Positions 25,639 to 34,364 of a DNA stretch of 64,000 nucleotides are shown here, piece by piece; the first letter of the stretch is position 1; the number at the start of each line of letters is the position of its first letter. Position numbers and translations under genes: made by a program. Source of the DNA: Hyphomicrobiales bacterium. GTDB taxonomy: Bacteria; Pseudomonadota; Alphaproteobacteria; Rhizobiales; Xanthobacteraceae. Below the pieces are notes generated by a model. The model ran no database searches, was not told where the DNA came from, and was given only the letters and a program-made list of their open reading frames with translations. Where the stretch lies: NCBI GenBank assembly GCA_003135415.1, contig PLBP01000015.1, forward strand, positions 44,999 through 108,998, given 5' to 3'.

Positions 25639-26457
25639 GTGGTTCGGGGTCGTGCGGTTTCTTTGTTGGCGCTCGCGGCACTCGCGAATTACGCCGCCGA
25701 TGTCGCGCGAGCCGATGCATGGCCCGCCTGTGCCCGTACCAACATAACTCCGGCGTCTTATGAAGCTGCCGGCGCCCGTGATGGCGCCACGCTTCGGCTC
25801 GCCGATGGCCGCGAGGTGCGGCTCGCCGGCGTCATCGCCGCGAACGATCTCGACGGCGATCAAGCTGCGGCTACGCGTGCGACCGCGGCGCTCGACCGCC
25901 TTGTCGCCGGAAAACGCATCCTGCTCTATTCTCTTTCGGATGCGGCCGACAGGCATGGACGAATCCGCGCGCAAGTGGCACTCGCCGATGAGGACGGAGC
26001 CTGGGTGCAAGGGCTCCTCGTCGCGAACGGAATGCTTCGCGTCGGGCCGGAGGCGGGCGAGCCTGCCTGCACCGAGCCGCTGATCGTGCACGAGCGCGCG
26101 GCGCGCGCCGCGAAGGCCGGCCTTTGGACGGAGCCGCGCTTTTCGGTCGAATCGGCGGCCAATCTTGCGGCACTGAACGCAGCGATCGGGCGTTTCGCCG
26201 TGGTCGAGGGCTTGGTTACCCGTATTGGCGAGACCCCGAGCCGCACCTATATCGATTTTGGACGGCGCTACATCGAGGATTTCACCATTATTATCCCGCG
26301 CGAGGCACGGGCGGAATTCCGCGCCGCGGGGATCGATCTCAAGGCCCTTCGCGGCAAACGAATCCGCGGGCGGGGCGTTCTATTCTCTTCCGGCGGGCCG
26401 GCGATTGAGGTACGTAAGGCCGCCTCGATCGAGATCATTCAGGGCAGCGGCACATGA
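25639..26457 (+). CDS. Thermonuclease-family (SNase-like) exported protein with degenerate active site
   Basis: 272 residues with an N-terminal signal-like segment ending near ARADA. The SNase fold is visible as DGATLRLADGREVRLAGVIA (about 48-67) and DRHGRIRAQVALAD (about 108-121). In active nucleases the corresponding stretch is DGDTxxx...RLxGIDAPE, so the second metal Asp and the catalytic Glu are missing here (GVIAAND), whereas the first Arg and the DRxGR Arg remain. The C-terminal 100 residues resemble an OB-like extra domain. It may bind nucleic acid or act non-enzymatically. Its stop overlaps the start of the M48 gene by four bases. Confidence 0.75.
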   Translation: MVRGRAVSLLALAALANYAADVARADAWPACARTNITPASYEAAGARDGATLRLADGREVRLAGVIAANDLDGDQAAATRATAALDRLVAGKRILLYSLSDAADRHGRIRAQVALADEDGAWVQGLLVANGMLRVGPEAGEPACTEPLIVHERAARAAKAGLWTEPRFSVESAANLAALNAAIGRFAVVEGLVTRIGETPSRTYIDFGRRYIEDFTIIIPREARAEFRAAGIDLKALRGKRIRGRGVLFSSGGPAIEVRKAASIEIIQGSGT

Positions 26458-27947
26458 GTGCACGCGAAAGGCAGGAAGGTTGTCACGGGTTGCGGGCCGC
26501 GATCTCGATCGCGGCCTTGGCACTTGCGCTTTTTGCCGCCTCCTGCGCGAACGGCGATTTCGATCGCTACGGCCTGTCGGAAGCGTCCGCCGCCCGCGAC
26601 GATGTGGCGAGCACGCTGCCGCCCGAGCAGCGCAAGGAGCACGAGCGCCTCATTGCCGCTTATGGCGGCGTCTATCATTCGCCCGAACTCGAAGCGCTGA
26701 TTTCCCATACCGTGGATCGGCTGGTGGCCGCGTCCGAGAAGCCCGAGTTGAAGTATCGCGTGACCCTTCTCAATTCGTCCGCGATCAATGCCTTCGCGCT
26801 CCCCGGCGGCACGCTCTATGTGACGCGGGGGCTGGTGGCGCTTGCCAACGACACGTCCGAACTCTCCTCGGTGCTCGCGCATGAAATGGCGCATGTGATC
26901 GCGCGCCACGCCGCCATCCGCGAGGATCAAGTGCGCCAGGCGATGATCGTGAGCCGGGTGATTTCCGACGTGGTCAGCGACCCCGATCTCGGCGCGTTGG
27001 CACTCGCGAAAAGCAAGATTTCGCTCGCGAGCTTCTCGCGTGGGCAGGAGTTGGAAGCCGATGCCGTCGGCGTCGGCATCTCGGCCCGCGCCGGCTACGA
27101 CGCCTTTGGGGCTTCCCGTTTCCTGACCTCGATGAGCCGTTACGCCACGATGCGCGCGAGCCCGGCGGGCCAGCCCGGCGGTGGGCGGGATCAAATCGAT
27201 TTCATTTCGAGCCATCCCTCGACGCCGGAGCGTATTTCGATCGCGGTCGCGAATGCCAGCCAATATGCGACGCCCGGAAGCGGCGACCGGGAGCGGAAGG
27301 AATTTCTCGATGCCGTCGAGGGGCTCGTCTATGGCGATGACCCCAAGGAGGGGTATGTTCGCGGGCGCAATTTCTTGCATCCGAACCTCGGCTTCAGCTT
27401 CACCGCGCCCGAGGGCTTCACCCTCGAGAACACGCCGCAGGCGGTTCTGGGTGCCACGGCTTCGGGCCGGGAGGCGCTCCGTCTTGACGCCGTGCGGGTG
27501 CCGACCACGACGCCGTTACAGAATTATCTCGCCTCGGGCTGGATCGACGGGGTCGATCAGGCCTCGGTTGAGCAGCTGACCATCAACGGCTTTCCGGCGG
27601 CGAGCGCGATCGCGCGCGGCGATCAATGGTCGTTCCGGCTTTATGCCATCCGCTTCGGTAGCGACGTTTACCGGCTGGTATTCGCGGCGCGCGATATCAC
27701 GGCGCAATTCGATCAGGCGTTTCGCGTCTCAGCCATGACGTTCCGGCGCGTGGCGGTCGAAGAGGCAAAGAACGTCAGGCCCTTGCGCATCTCGGTCGTG
27801 CGCTTCGGCCTCACCGACACGATCGAGAAGCTGGCGAAACGCATGGCGGTGCCCGACCGTCAGCTCGAGCGTTTTCTCGTGCTGAACGGGCTTGAGCGCG
27901 ACGCTAAGCTCAAATTCGGCGATCGGGTGAAGATCGTCGTTGAATGA
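26454..27947 (+). CDS. M48 family metalloprotease, lipoprotein-like, with C-terminal LysM-like domain
   Basis: 497 residues. A hydrophobic segment ends FAASC31, a possible lipobox, so the protein is probably tethered in the periplasm. The zinc motif is HEMAH at 143-147 within LSSVLAHEMAHVIARHAA, with SFSRGQELEADAVGVG providing the downstream Glu. This is the BepA/YfgC type of outer-membrane quality-control protease. The last 60 residues (RFGLTDTIEKLAKRMAVPDRQ ... KFGDRVKIV, quoted in parts) look like a LysM fold that could bind peptidoglycan. Translation is coupled to the thermonuclease-like gene. A hairpin terminator follows. Confidence 0.88.
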   Translation: MSARERQEGCHGLRAAISIAALALALFAASCANGDFDRYGLSEASAARDDVASTLPPEQRKEHERLIAAYGGVYHSPELEALISHTVDRLVAASEKPELKYRVTLLNSSAINAFALPGGTLYVTRGLVALANDTSELSSVLAHEMAHVIARHAAIREDQVRQAMIVSRVISDVVSDPDLGALALAKSKISLASFSRGQELEADAVGVGISARAGYDAFGASRFLTSMSRYATMRASPAGQPGGGRDQIDFISSHPSTPERISIAVANASQYATPGSGDRERKEFLDAVEGLVYGDDPKEGYVRGRNFLHPNLGFSFTAPEGFTLENTPQAVLGATASGREALRLDAVRVPTTTPLQNYLASGWIDGVDQASVEQLTINGFPAASAIARGDQWSFRLYAIRFGSDVYRLVFAARDITAQFDQAFRVSAMTFRRVAVEEAKNVRPLRISVVRFGLTDTIEKLAKRMAVPDRQLERFLVLNGLERDAKLKFGDRVKIVVE

Positions 27948-27967
27948 ATTTCGAAGCGCCGGTAACG

Positions 27968-27998
27968 AAAAAGGCCGGGCGTTTCGCCGGGCCTTTTT
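27968..27998 (+). terminator. Rho-independent terminator
   Basis: AAAAAGGCC pairs with GGCCTTTTT around an inner GGGCG-TTT-CGCCG stem, 20 bases after the metalloprotease stop. The A/T tails on both sides make it bidirectional, so it also fits the end of the convergent CarD-type gene at 28021. Confidence 0.8.
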
Positions 27999-28020
27999 GA
28001 CATTCGCATTCTGAAACGGT

Positions 28021-28692
28021 TTAGGCGGCTTCTGCTTCGTCGCCTGCCTCGTCGCCGGTCTTCGGCGTGCGGCGCGGGCCTTTCAGGAGGTTCGCCTCGA
28101 TCTGCTTCGCAGCTTCAGTCTCGGTAATGTCCTCGACTGCCGAGAGCTCGCGTACCATCCGGTCAAGTGCCGCCTCGTAGAGCTGACGCTCGCTGTAGGA
28201 CTGTTCCGGCTGGCTTTCCGAGCGGAACAGATCGCGCACGACCTCGGCGATCGAAATCAGATTGCCGGAATTGATCTTCGCTTCATACTCTTGGGCGCGG
28301 CGGCTCCACATGGTGCGCTTGACGCGCGCGCGGCCCTTTAAGGTGTCGAGCGACTTTTTCACGATATCGGGACCCGCAAGCTTGCGCATGCCGACGGCCG
28401 CCGCCTTAGAGGTCGGCACCCGCAGCGTCATCTTGTCCTTGGCGAAGGAAATGACGAACAGCTCGAGCTTGTTGCCCGCGATTTCCTGTTCCTCGATCCG
28501 CACGATCTGGCCGACGCCGTGCGCCGGATAGACGATATGCTCGTGCGTGCGGAAACCCTGACGGCTATGCGCGGCCTTCTTGACCGGTGCCGGCGCCGCG
28601 GCCTTTGCCGCAGCATGGACCTTCGAGGGATGGGGACGGCTTTTTGACACGTTTTGACCCTTTGCCTTTGTTTTCGCGCGCTTTTGTCCCAT
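28021..28692 (-). CDS. carD: CarD family transcriptional regulator
   Basis: 223 residues from the chosen ATG. After a Lys/Ala/Pro-rich, probably disordered N-terminal 55 residues, the RNA polymerase-interacting domain reads EHIVYPAHGVGQIVRIEEQE, with the CarD/TRCF Tudor-like fold, followed by a helical domain (SRRAQEYEAKINSGNLISI, EVVRDLFRSE). CarD binds RNA polymerase and stabilises the open promoter complex. A 56-codon upstream extension is possible but GC-shadow-like. An AT-rich stretch 28830-28870 upstream may hold its promoter (TTGGCC ... TATATT on the minus strand). Confidence 0.9.
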   Translation of the reverse strand: MGQKRAKTKAKGQNVSKSRPHPSKVHAAAKAAAPAPVKKAAHSRQGFRTHEHIVYPAHGVGQIVRIEEQEIAGNKLELFVISFAKDKMTLRVPTSKAAAVGMRKLAGPDIVKKSLDTLKGRARVKRTMWSRRAQEYEAKINSGNLISIAEVVRDLFRSESQPEQSYSERQLYEAALDRMVRELSAVEDITETEAAKQIEANLLKGPRRTPKTGDEAGDEAEAA

Positions 28693-28939
28693 CGGTGGAT
28701 TCAACCGATAATAGACCGTTCCGCATCCACCCCTTTCGAGGTGAAGGCGACTAAGGAACACCGCGACGTAGGCTTCAGTTGCGAGATGGAAGGCTCCAAA
28801 GGAGCGCTCGTGGCCGGCGTTTCGTTCGATGATTATGGCAATATAGCACAAATTGGCCAAAAATCAACGGGTTGCGGCAGCGCGGCAGAGCGGAACGCGA
28901 AGCAAGGTTAAAACCGGGAGGGCCGATCGGCGATAATTT

Positions 28940-29275
28940 TTAATCGCCCGTGCCAGGTTTTGGGGAGAATTGCGCTTCTTTGCCAGTTTTACCTTCCCAT
29001 TCCTTGGCATCGGCGGGCGGATCGCGCTTCACGGTGATATTGGGCCAGATCTTCACGTATTCGGCATTGAACGCCAGCCACTTTTCGAGCCCGGGCACGG
29101 TATCGGGCTTAATCGCATCGACGGGACACTCGGGTTCGCAAACGCCGCAATCGATGCATTCGTCCGGATGAATGACGAGCATGTTCTCGCCCTCGTAGAA
29201 GCAATCCACGGGGCAGACTTCGACGCAATCCATGTATTTGCATCGAATGCAGCTATCGTTGACGACGTAGGTCAT
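28940..29275 (-). CDS. fdxA: 7Fe ferredoxin FdxA
   Basis: 111 residues of the FdxA type. Cysteines at 9, 12, 17, 21 and 25 and the second set [12 protein letters not shown] at 40-50 form the [3Fe-4S] and [4Fe-4S] clusters. The C-terminal 50 residues ([19 protein letters not shown]) are the alphaproteobacterial extension. It is a cytoplasmic electron carrier. CarD, FdxA, S4 protein and helicase in this order are characteristic of Hyphomicrobiales. The S4-protein gene ends 35 bases downstream of its start on the same strand. Confidence 0.93.
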   Translation of the reverse strand: MTYVVNDSCIRCKYMDCVEVCPVDCFYEGENMLVIHPDECIDCGVCEPECPVDAIKPDTVPGLEKWLAFNAEYVKIWPNITVKRDPPADAKEWEGKTGKEAQFSPKPGTGD

Positions 29276-29310
29276 TGGTCTGTGGGGCGTTATATGGGAA
29301 GTGGAGCGGC

Positions 29311-29667
29311 CTAGCGCACGCTTTTCCGCTTCGCAAGCAAATCGGAGGCGATTGCCGGCGACTTCGAGGGTTCGATCTCTTCGTAGAGCCGCCGGGACGT
29401 CGCCGGACCACCGCGCCGCTCGGCAAAATCGATGATTCGCAACACTTTGACCGAGCTGGGGCGGGCGATCGTCAAGATATCGCCCGGGCGCACCGCAAGA
29501 GCGGGCGCCTCAATTCGCCTTCCATTGACCCGAACATAGCCTGAAGCGGCGAGTTCGGCCGCAAGCGAGCGTGTTTTCACGAGACGTGCATGCCATAGCC
29601 AGCGATCAAGACGTTGGCGGCTTTCTTCCGGCAAGACTTCAGCTCTCGTTCTTCTGTGCTGCTTCAA
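29311..29667 (-). CDS. RNA-binding S4 domain protein, Hsp15-like
   Basis: 118 residues. [20 protein letters not shown] at about 18-37 and [13 protein letters not shown] are the S4 fold of ribosome-associated heat-shock protein 15, which binds stalled 50S subunits carrying nascent chains. The C-terminal residues [15 protein letters not shown] are basic. Its start overlaps the end of the upstream helicase gene by 29 bases, so translation is coupled. An alternative downstream start would shorten the overlap. Confidence 0.88.
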   Translation of the reverse strand: MKQHRRTRAEVLPEESRQRLDRWLWHARLVKTRSLAAELAASGYVRVNGRRIEAPALAVRPGDILTIARPSSVKVLRIIDFAERRGGPATSRRLYEEIEPSKSPAIASDLLAKRKSVR

Positions 29668-32600
29668 GGCGAGCCTTCAACTCGAGGAGTGCTGCGAACG
29701 GCGAGTTGGGATCGATCGGCCGTTCGCGAACGCGCTCGCGCGGCGGACGCTGGTCGCGATCGGGGCGCTGCCCGCGCGTGGCGTGCCGTTCGCGTTCCGG
29801 GCGTTCGCGCTTGTGTGATTTATGCCGATGCCGCTCTTCTCGTTTTCCCTCGGGCGCGCGCGGCTCGCCCGCAGGCTTGGCGGCATCCGCCGTCACGGGC
29901 GAGACGGAAACTTGCGGAGCACGGCGCTCGCGTTCTTGCCGGCGCGCTGGTCTCCGCTCTTCCCTCGGGCGGCCCGGACGCCAGACTTCGATCATGGCGG
30001 ATTCCGAGAGTGCGGTCGCAGCCAGGGCCGGGGCCATTTCGGTTGGCTGAAGCGTGGTTTCGCCCGCCGCTTGCGCGATCGTTTCACTGGCGGGTTCATG
30101 TTCGGTCGGCGTAGCGGCGCCTTCCGGTTCGGGAAGAGGATCCGCGACTGCAATCGTTTCTTGCGGGGATTCGACCGTCGCTACGACGGCCGCTTCATCC
30201 GGTGTGGGCGTTTCAGCCGCAACGACCTCGGGCCTGGCTTCCAGCGGCGGCGCGGGACGCCGCTCCATGCGATAGCCCAGCGCGCGAAGGATGGCGGCAA
30301 AATCCTCACCGGCGCAGCCCACGAGCGAGGTCATCGCGACCGTCACGGTGAAGCCGCGGCCGTCGGCCGTGCCCGCGGGCTTCTCGCCCGGCATGCTAGG
30401 CCGCCAGGAAAGCGCCGGACGAATGAGGTCGGCAAGCCGCTCCAGAATATCAACCCGGAGCGCGCGCGATCCGCAAACCCGATAGCCGACGGCGCGATAG
30501 AATGGTTTCGCGATTTCGGAATCGATCGGGATCGAGGTGCGCCCGCTCGCCGCAAGCGCGGGAAGTTCGGATATTCCCTTTTGGCCGAGACCGCCGTGTT
30601 TCAGGCCCCACAGCAAAAGACTCAATGCGCGCGGAGCCGGCTTTAACAGGAGCGGCATATAGATGTGATGGGCGCCGAAGCGAATGCCATGGGCGCGTAG
30701 CCCCGCGCGCGCGGTCTGATCGAGGCCCTTCACCTCATCGGCAACCTTTTGCCGCTCCAAGACGCCGAGCGCCTCGACGAGTTGGAAGGCAACGCCGCGC
30801 GCAATGCCGGTAATCTCCTCGGACTTGCCGAGTGCCACGAGCGGTCCGAGCAATTTCTCGATATGGGTCTTTAGCCAAAGCGTGAGCCGAACTTCGACGC
30901 TGTCGCGCGCCGGGCCCGTCAACTGCTCGTCGGCGAGAATGCGGAAGCGCGGCTCGATCGCATTCTCACCCGCGATCAGGCGCGCGACCGGCTCGCCGGT
31001 CCAACGGATCGCACCGTCGGAGGCGAGCACGAATTGCCCGTCGGGAGCATCGGTAAGCCGCTTCGCACGCGATTCAATTTCGCTCGCCAGCACCTTTTGC
31101 GCGGCTCCCCGCAGGGCTTTTGCATCGGGTTCGCTGGAAGAATTCGCCGGTGCGAATTCGAAGCCGGAAAGATGGCCGATGACATGGCCCTCGACGACCA
31201 GGTCGCCCGTCTTGGTGATTTCGGTTTCCAATATCGCGTTCTCTCTCAGGCGCCGCATAAGGACGCTGGTGCGCCTGTCGACGAAACGTTGGGTGAGGCG
31301 CTCGTGCAAGGCGTCGGAGAGCCTGTCCTCGACACCGCGCGCCACCCCTTGCCAATGCTCGGGATCGTCAAGCCAATCCGGCCTGTTCGCCGCGAAGGTC
31401 CAGGTGCGGACCTGCGCGATGCGGTTCGAGAGCGTGTCGATGTCACCATCGGTCCTGTCGGTCTGCGCGACCTGTCGCGCCATCCAGTCGGAGGCAATTC
31501 TACCCTCACGCATGAGGAATCCATAGAGGGTCGTTACGAGTTCCGCATGTGCCGCCGGCGCGATCTTGCGGTAGTCGGGAATTTGGCAAACCTCCCACAA
31601 CCGCTCGACGGCGTCCGGGGTCTTCGCCAGCGCCGCGATCTCGTCCTCTTTTGCCACCCGCTCCAGCACCAGCGCGTCCTCGGCCATCGGCGCGCGCGTC
31701 AATCCGTCCTCGCGCGGGGTCTCGGCCAGGCTTTCGAGAAGTGCCGTGAGCGAACGGAAATTGAGTTTGGCATTGCGCCACTGCATGACGCGCACAGGCT
31801 CGAAGTTGTGGCTCTCCAGCCGCTCGACGAGTTCGTGATCGAAGGGAAGGCAGCGGCCGGTCGTGCCGAAAGTTCCGTCGCGTGTGGCGCGCCCCGCGCG
31901 CCCCGCGATCTGCGCCATCTCGGAAGGGTTAAGCCGGCGGAACTGATAGCCGTCGAATTTGCGGTCCGAGGCGAAGGCGACGTGATCGACATCGAGGTTG
32001 AGACCCATGCCGATAGCATCGGTCGCGATCAGATAATCGACGTCGCCGGATTGATAGATCTCGACCTGGGCGTTGCGCGTACGCGGCGACAGCGCGCCGA
32101 GGACGACGGCGGCGCCGCCGCGCTGGCGCCGGATCAATTCGGCGATCGCATAGACCTCTTCCGCCGAGAAAGCGACGATCGCCGAGCGGCGCGGCAGCCG
32201 CGTGATCTTCTTTTCACCCGCGAAGTGGAGTTGCGAGAGCCGCGGTCTTTGCACGACGTCGATTCCGGGCAACAGCCGCTCGATCAGTCCGCGCACGGTC
32301 GCGGCGCCGAGCACGAGCGTCTCCTCACGGCCGCGGCGGTTCAGCATGCGTTCGGTGAAGACGTGGCCGCGCTCGAGATCGGCCGCGAGCTGCACTTCGT
32401 CGATCGCGACGAAGGCAACGTCGAGATCTTGCGGCATCGCCTCGACGGTGGAGACCCAGAAACGTGCCTTCGGCGGCTTGATTTTCTCTTCGCCGGTGAT
32501 CAGCGCTACCGCATCGGCGCCGACCCGCTCGACCGCCCGGTTATAAACTTCGCGCGCGAGCAGACGGAGCGGCAAGCCGATCAAGCCCGAGGAATGGGCG

Positions 32601-32710
32601 AGCATCCGCTCAATGGCGAGATGGGTCTTGCCGGTATTGGTGGGCCCGAGAACGGCGGTGACGCCGCGGCCGCGCTGGGCGGCCGGAACGGGCGGAAGTT
32701 TCATCAGCAT
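29639..32710 (-). CDS. SUV3-like superfamily 2 helicase with long charged C-terminal tail
   Basis: 1023 residues. Motif I GPTNTGKTHLA at about 22-32, motif II IDEVQLAAD, GAATVRGLIERLLPG, a motif V-like ATDAIGMGLN, and motif VI QIAGRAGRATRDG are those of the Suv3/MgpS branch of SF2 helicases. Residues 350-780 hold the SUV3 C-terminal and S4-adjacent regions; the last 200 residues are Glu/Pro/Arg-rich, disordered and basic (HRHKSHKRERPERERHATRG). Related helicases unwind RNA in degradosomes. The gene overlaps the S4 gene, so both may act on RNA or ribosomes. Confidence 0.85.
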   Translation of the reverse strand: MLMKLPPVPAAQRGRGVTAVLGPTNTGKTHLAIERMLAHSSGLIGLPLRLLAREVYNRAVERVGADAVALITGEEKIKPPKARFWVSTVEAMPQDLDVAFVAIDEVQLAADLERGHVFTERMLNRRGREETLVLGAATVRGLIERLLPGIDVVQRPRLSQLHFAGEKKITRLPRRSAIVAFSAEEVYAIAELIRRQRGGAAVVLGALSPRTRNAQVEIYQSGDVDYLIATDAIGMGLNLDVDHVAFASDRKFDGYQFRRLNPSEMAQIAGRAGRATRDGTFGTTGRCLPFDHELVERLESHNFEPVRVMQWRNAKLNFRSLTALLESLAETPREDGLTRAPMAEDALVLERVAKEDEIAALAKTPDAVERLWEVCQIPDYRKIAPAAHAELVTTLYGFLMREGRIASDWMARQVAQTDRTDGDIDTLSNRIAQVRTWTFAANRPDWLDDPEHWQGVARGVEDRLSDALHERLTQRFVDRRTSVLMRRLRENAILETEITKTGDLVVEGHVIGHLSGFEFAPANSSSEPDAKALRGAAQKVLASEIESRAKRLTDAPDGQFVLASDGAIRWTGEPVARLIAGENAIEPRFRILADEQLTGPARDSVEVRLTLWLKTHIEKLLGPLVALGKSEEITGIARGVAFQLVEALGVLERQKVADEVKGLDQTARAGLRAHGIRFGAHHIYMPLLLKPAPRALSLLLWGLKHGGLGQKGISELPALAASGRTSIPIDSEIAKPFYRAVGYRVCGSRALRVDILERLADLIRPALSWRPSMPGEKPAGTADGRGFTVTVAMTSLVGCAGEDFAAILRALGYRMERRPAPPLEARPEVVAAETPTPDEAAVVATVESPQETIAVADPLPEPEGAATPTEHEPASETIAQAAGETTLQPTEMAPALAATALSESAMIEVWRPGRPREERRPARRQERERRAPQVSVSPVTADAAKPAGEPRAPEGKREERHRHKSHKRERPERERHATRGQRPDRDQRPPRERVRERPIDPNSPFAALLELKARLEAAQKNES

Positions 32711-32980
32711 CGGATCTCGCCCATGGGCTCGTTTGGGAATTTCTGTATCATATTGTGACGCTTCGACCCGGTTCTTGAGACCGTTGTGAAGAAGTTGGAA
32801 CGCGTCCCGAACGAAACGCGCCCGAATCGCTGACTCGGCACGAGTCCATCTTCGTTCGCATCTAGATGTTGGGCTTCAGCCTAGAAGCGCCACCATGGCT
32901 GCTCCGAGCGGCGCAAAATTCGATCGAATTCTGCAACGAGCGGTTAATTTCCCCGTTCTCGCGCGAACGGCGCCGAATTG

Positions 32981-33832
32981 CTACCGGGCGGTGGGGCTTG
33001 CCGCTTGTTTTTCGCGCGCCTCGGCGGAAAAGGTTTCGGCTTCCACGAGGACAACCCCAACGAGCGTCACGATCGAAACCCGGATCGGAAAGAGCACGCG
33101 CGTGCCGGCGACGGGCGCGAGCCATACGAAGATGTTCTTGTTGTCTTCCATGTATTTCACTTGCAACCGCGACGCCCGGTGGCCCGCGATTGGCCGGTAA
33201 GCGACGCGGCAAACCAGCATTGGCCCATTATAGCCGCTCACGTTTTTCGCGGCCTCGGTGCGCTCGTAGGAAAACACGAGGTCGTAGCGTTGGCGGCCGT
33301 CGAAGATCGAAATGGTGCGGTTGCACGAATCGTGCGCCAGCAAATCACCGTTGCCGGGAACCGTAATCACCGCCGCGCTCATTGGGTCGACCACGCCCTG
33401 GCGATGCTGCTCGGTCACCGGGACGCGGTCCTCGGCCGGCGCCGTCGGCGGCGAAACGGCGAATTCCTTCACCACGTTGTTCGCGAGCGAAATGCGGATT
33501 TCCTCCGCCTTCTTGTCGGTTTCGGAAGTGGAAGAATAGGTCAGCGGTGAGACCTTGCCGTTGACGAAATTGCCGCGCGCCGAAACCGAGCCCTCGCCCT
33601 TCGACACCAGGCGGGCAAGCCCCGTTACCTTGGCGCTGCCGGCGGCGGCATAACCCTCGTCCGTGATGTCGACGATGAGCGAGGCCTTGCCGATCTCGAG
33701 GCCCTTCATTTCGGCGAGCGCGGCAAGTGAGGCCTTGTAGCGGACGTCGAGTCGCGCCTCCGCCCAAGCAGGCGCCGTCGCGGCGAAGAGTAGAAGCGTC
33801 GCGGCGGCTCTGATCACGGTGGGGGCTTGCAT
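32981..33832 (-). CDS. DUF3108 periplasmic protein
   Basis: 283 residues with a signal peptide (AAATLLLFAATAPAWAEA). The mature protein has LDVRYKASLAALAEMKGLEIG and FDGRQRYDLVFSYER (parts), typical of DUF3108, a mostly beta-strand periplasmic domain of unknown function that may be lipid-related. The C-terminal part has YMEDNKNIFVWLAP. It is monocistronic, with divergent L28 204 bases away. The last 25 residues are Ala/Glu-rich. Confidence 0.8.
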   Translation of the reverse strand: MQAPTVIRAAATLLLFAATAPAWAEARLDVRYKASLAALAEMKGLEIGKASLIVDITDEGYAAAGSAKVTGLARLVSKGEGSVSARGNFVNGKVSPLTYSSTSETDKKAEEIRISLANNVVKEFAVSPPTAPAEDRVPVTEQHRQGVVDPMSAAVITVPGNGDLLAHDSCNRTISIFDGRQRYDLVFSYERTEAAKNVSGYNGPMLVCRVAYRPIAGHRASRLQVKYMEDNKNIFVWLAPVAGTRVLFPIRVSIVTLVGVVLVEAETFSAEAREKQAASPTAR

Positions 33833-34036
33833 GATGTTCGAACCTTCCGGTGGGCAGAAGTCGCAGTGGCCGCCGATCCCGGTCTAACTTTATCGCATGT
33901 CCGGCGCCAGCATGCTGAAATTTCGGGTGAGGCCTGAATGCGTCGGAACTGTGGCCCGGCTGCTTGACGCTATCTCGTCGGGCCCCTAAGAAAAGCGCCG
34001 TTCCGGCGAAGCCGGAGTTCATCGGAAGGTTCGATC

Positions 34037-34342
34037 ATGTCGCGGCGCTGCGAACTCACCGGCAAGACGGTACTCGTCGGTCACAAGGTGAGCCATTCCA
34101 ACATCAAGACCAAGCGGAGGTTCCTTCCGAACCTCTGTAACGTGACGCTGCAGAGCGATGCCCTCGGGCAGCGCGTGCGGTTTCGCATCAGCGCCAACGC
34201 ATTGAAATCCGTCGATCATCGTGGCGGTCTCGACGCGTTTTTGATGAAGGCGCGCGATAGCGAGCTTTCACCGAAGGCCCGCGATCTCAAGAAAAAAATC
34301 GCGAAAAAGGTCGCGGCCCCCGCGAGCCAATCCGCCGCCTAG
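34037..34342 (+). CDS. rpmB: 50S ribosomal protein L28
   Basis: 101 residues. [22 protein letters not shown] and [20 protein letters not shown] are L28 signatures. GGAAGG lies just before the ATG. The C-terminal extension [24 protein letters not shown] basic tail (about 20 residues longer than E. coli L28) is usual in alphaproteobacteria. It is located between the DUF3108 protein and CobT, which read the other way. Confidence 0.97.
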   Translation: MSRRCELTGKTVLVGHKVSHSNIKTKRRFLPNLCNVTLQSDALGQRVRFRISANALKSVDHRGGLDAFLMKARDSELSPKARDLKKKIAKKVAAPASQSAA

Positions 34343-34364
34343 CCTCGGTCGGCTCAGGGACAAT

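Noticed and set aside
31034..32758. 574-codon ORF on the plus strand
   Set aside because: Antisense to the SUV3-like helicase; the product has no family motif.
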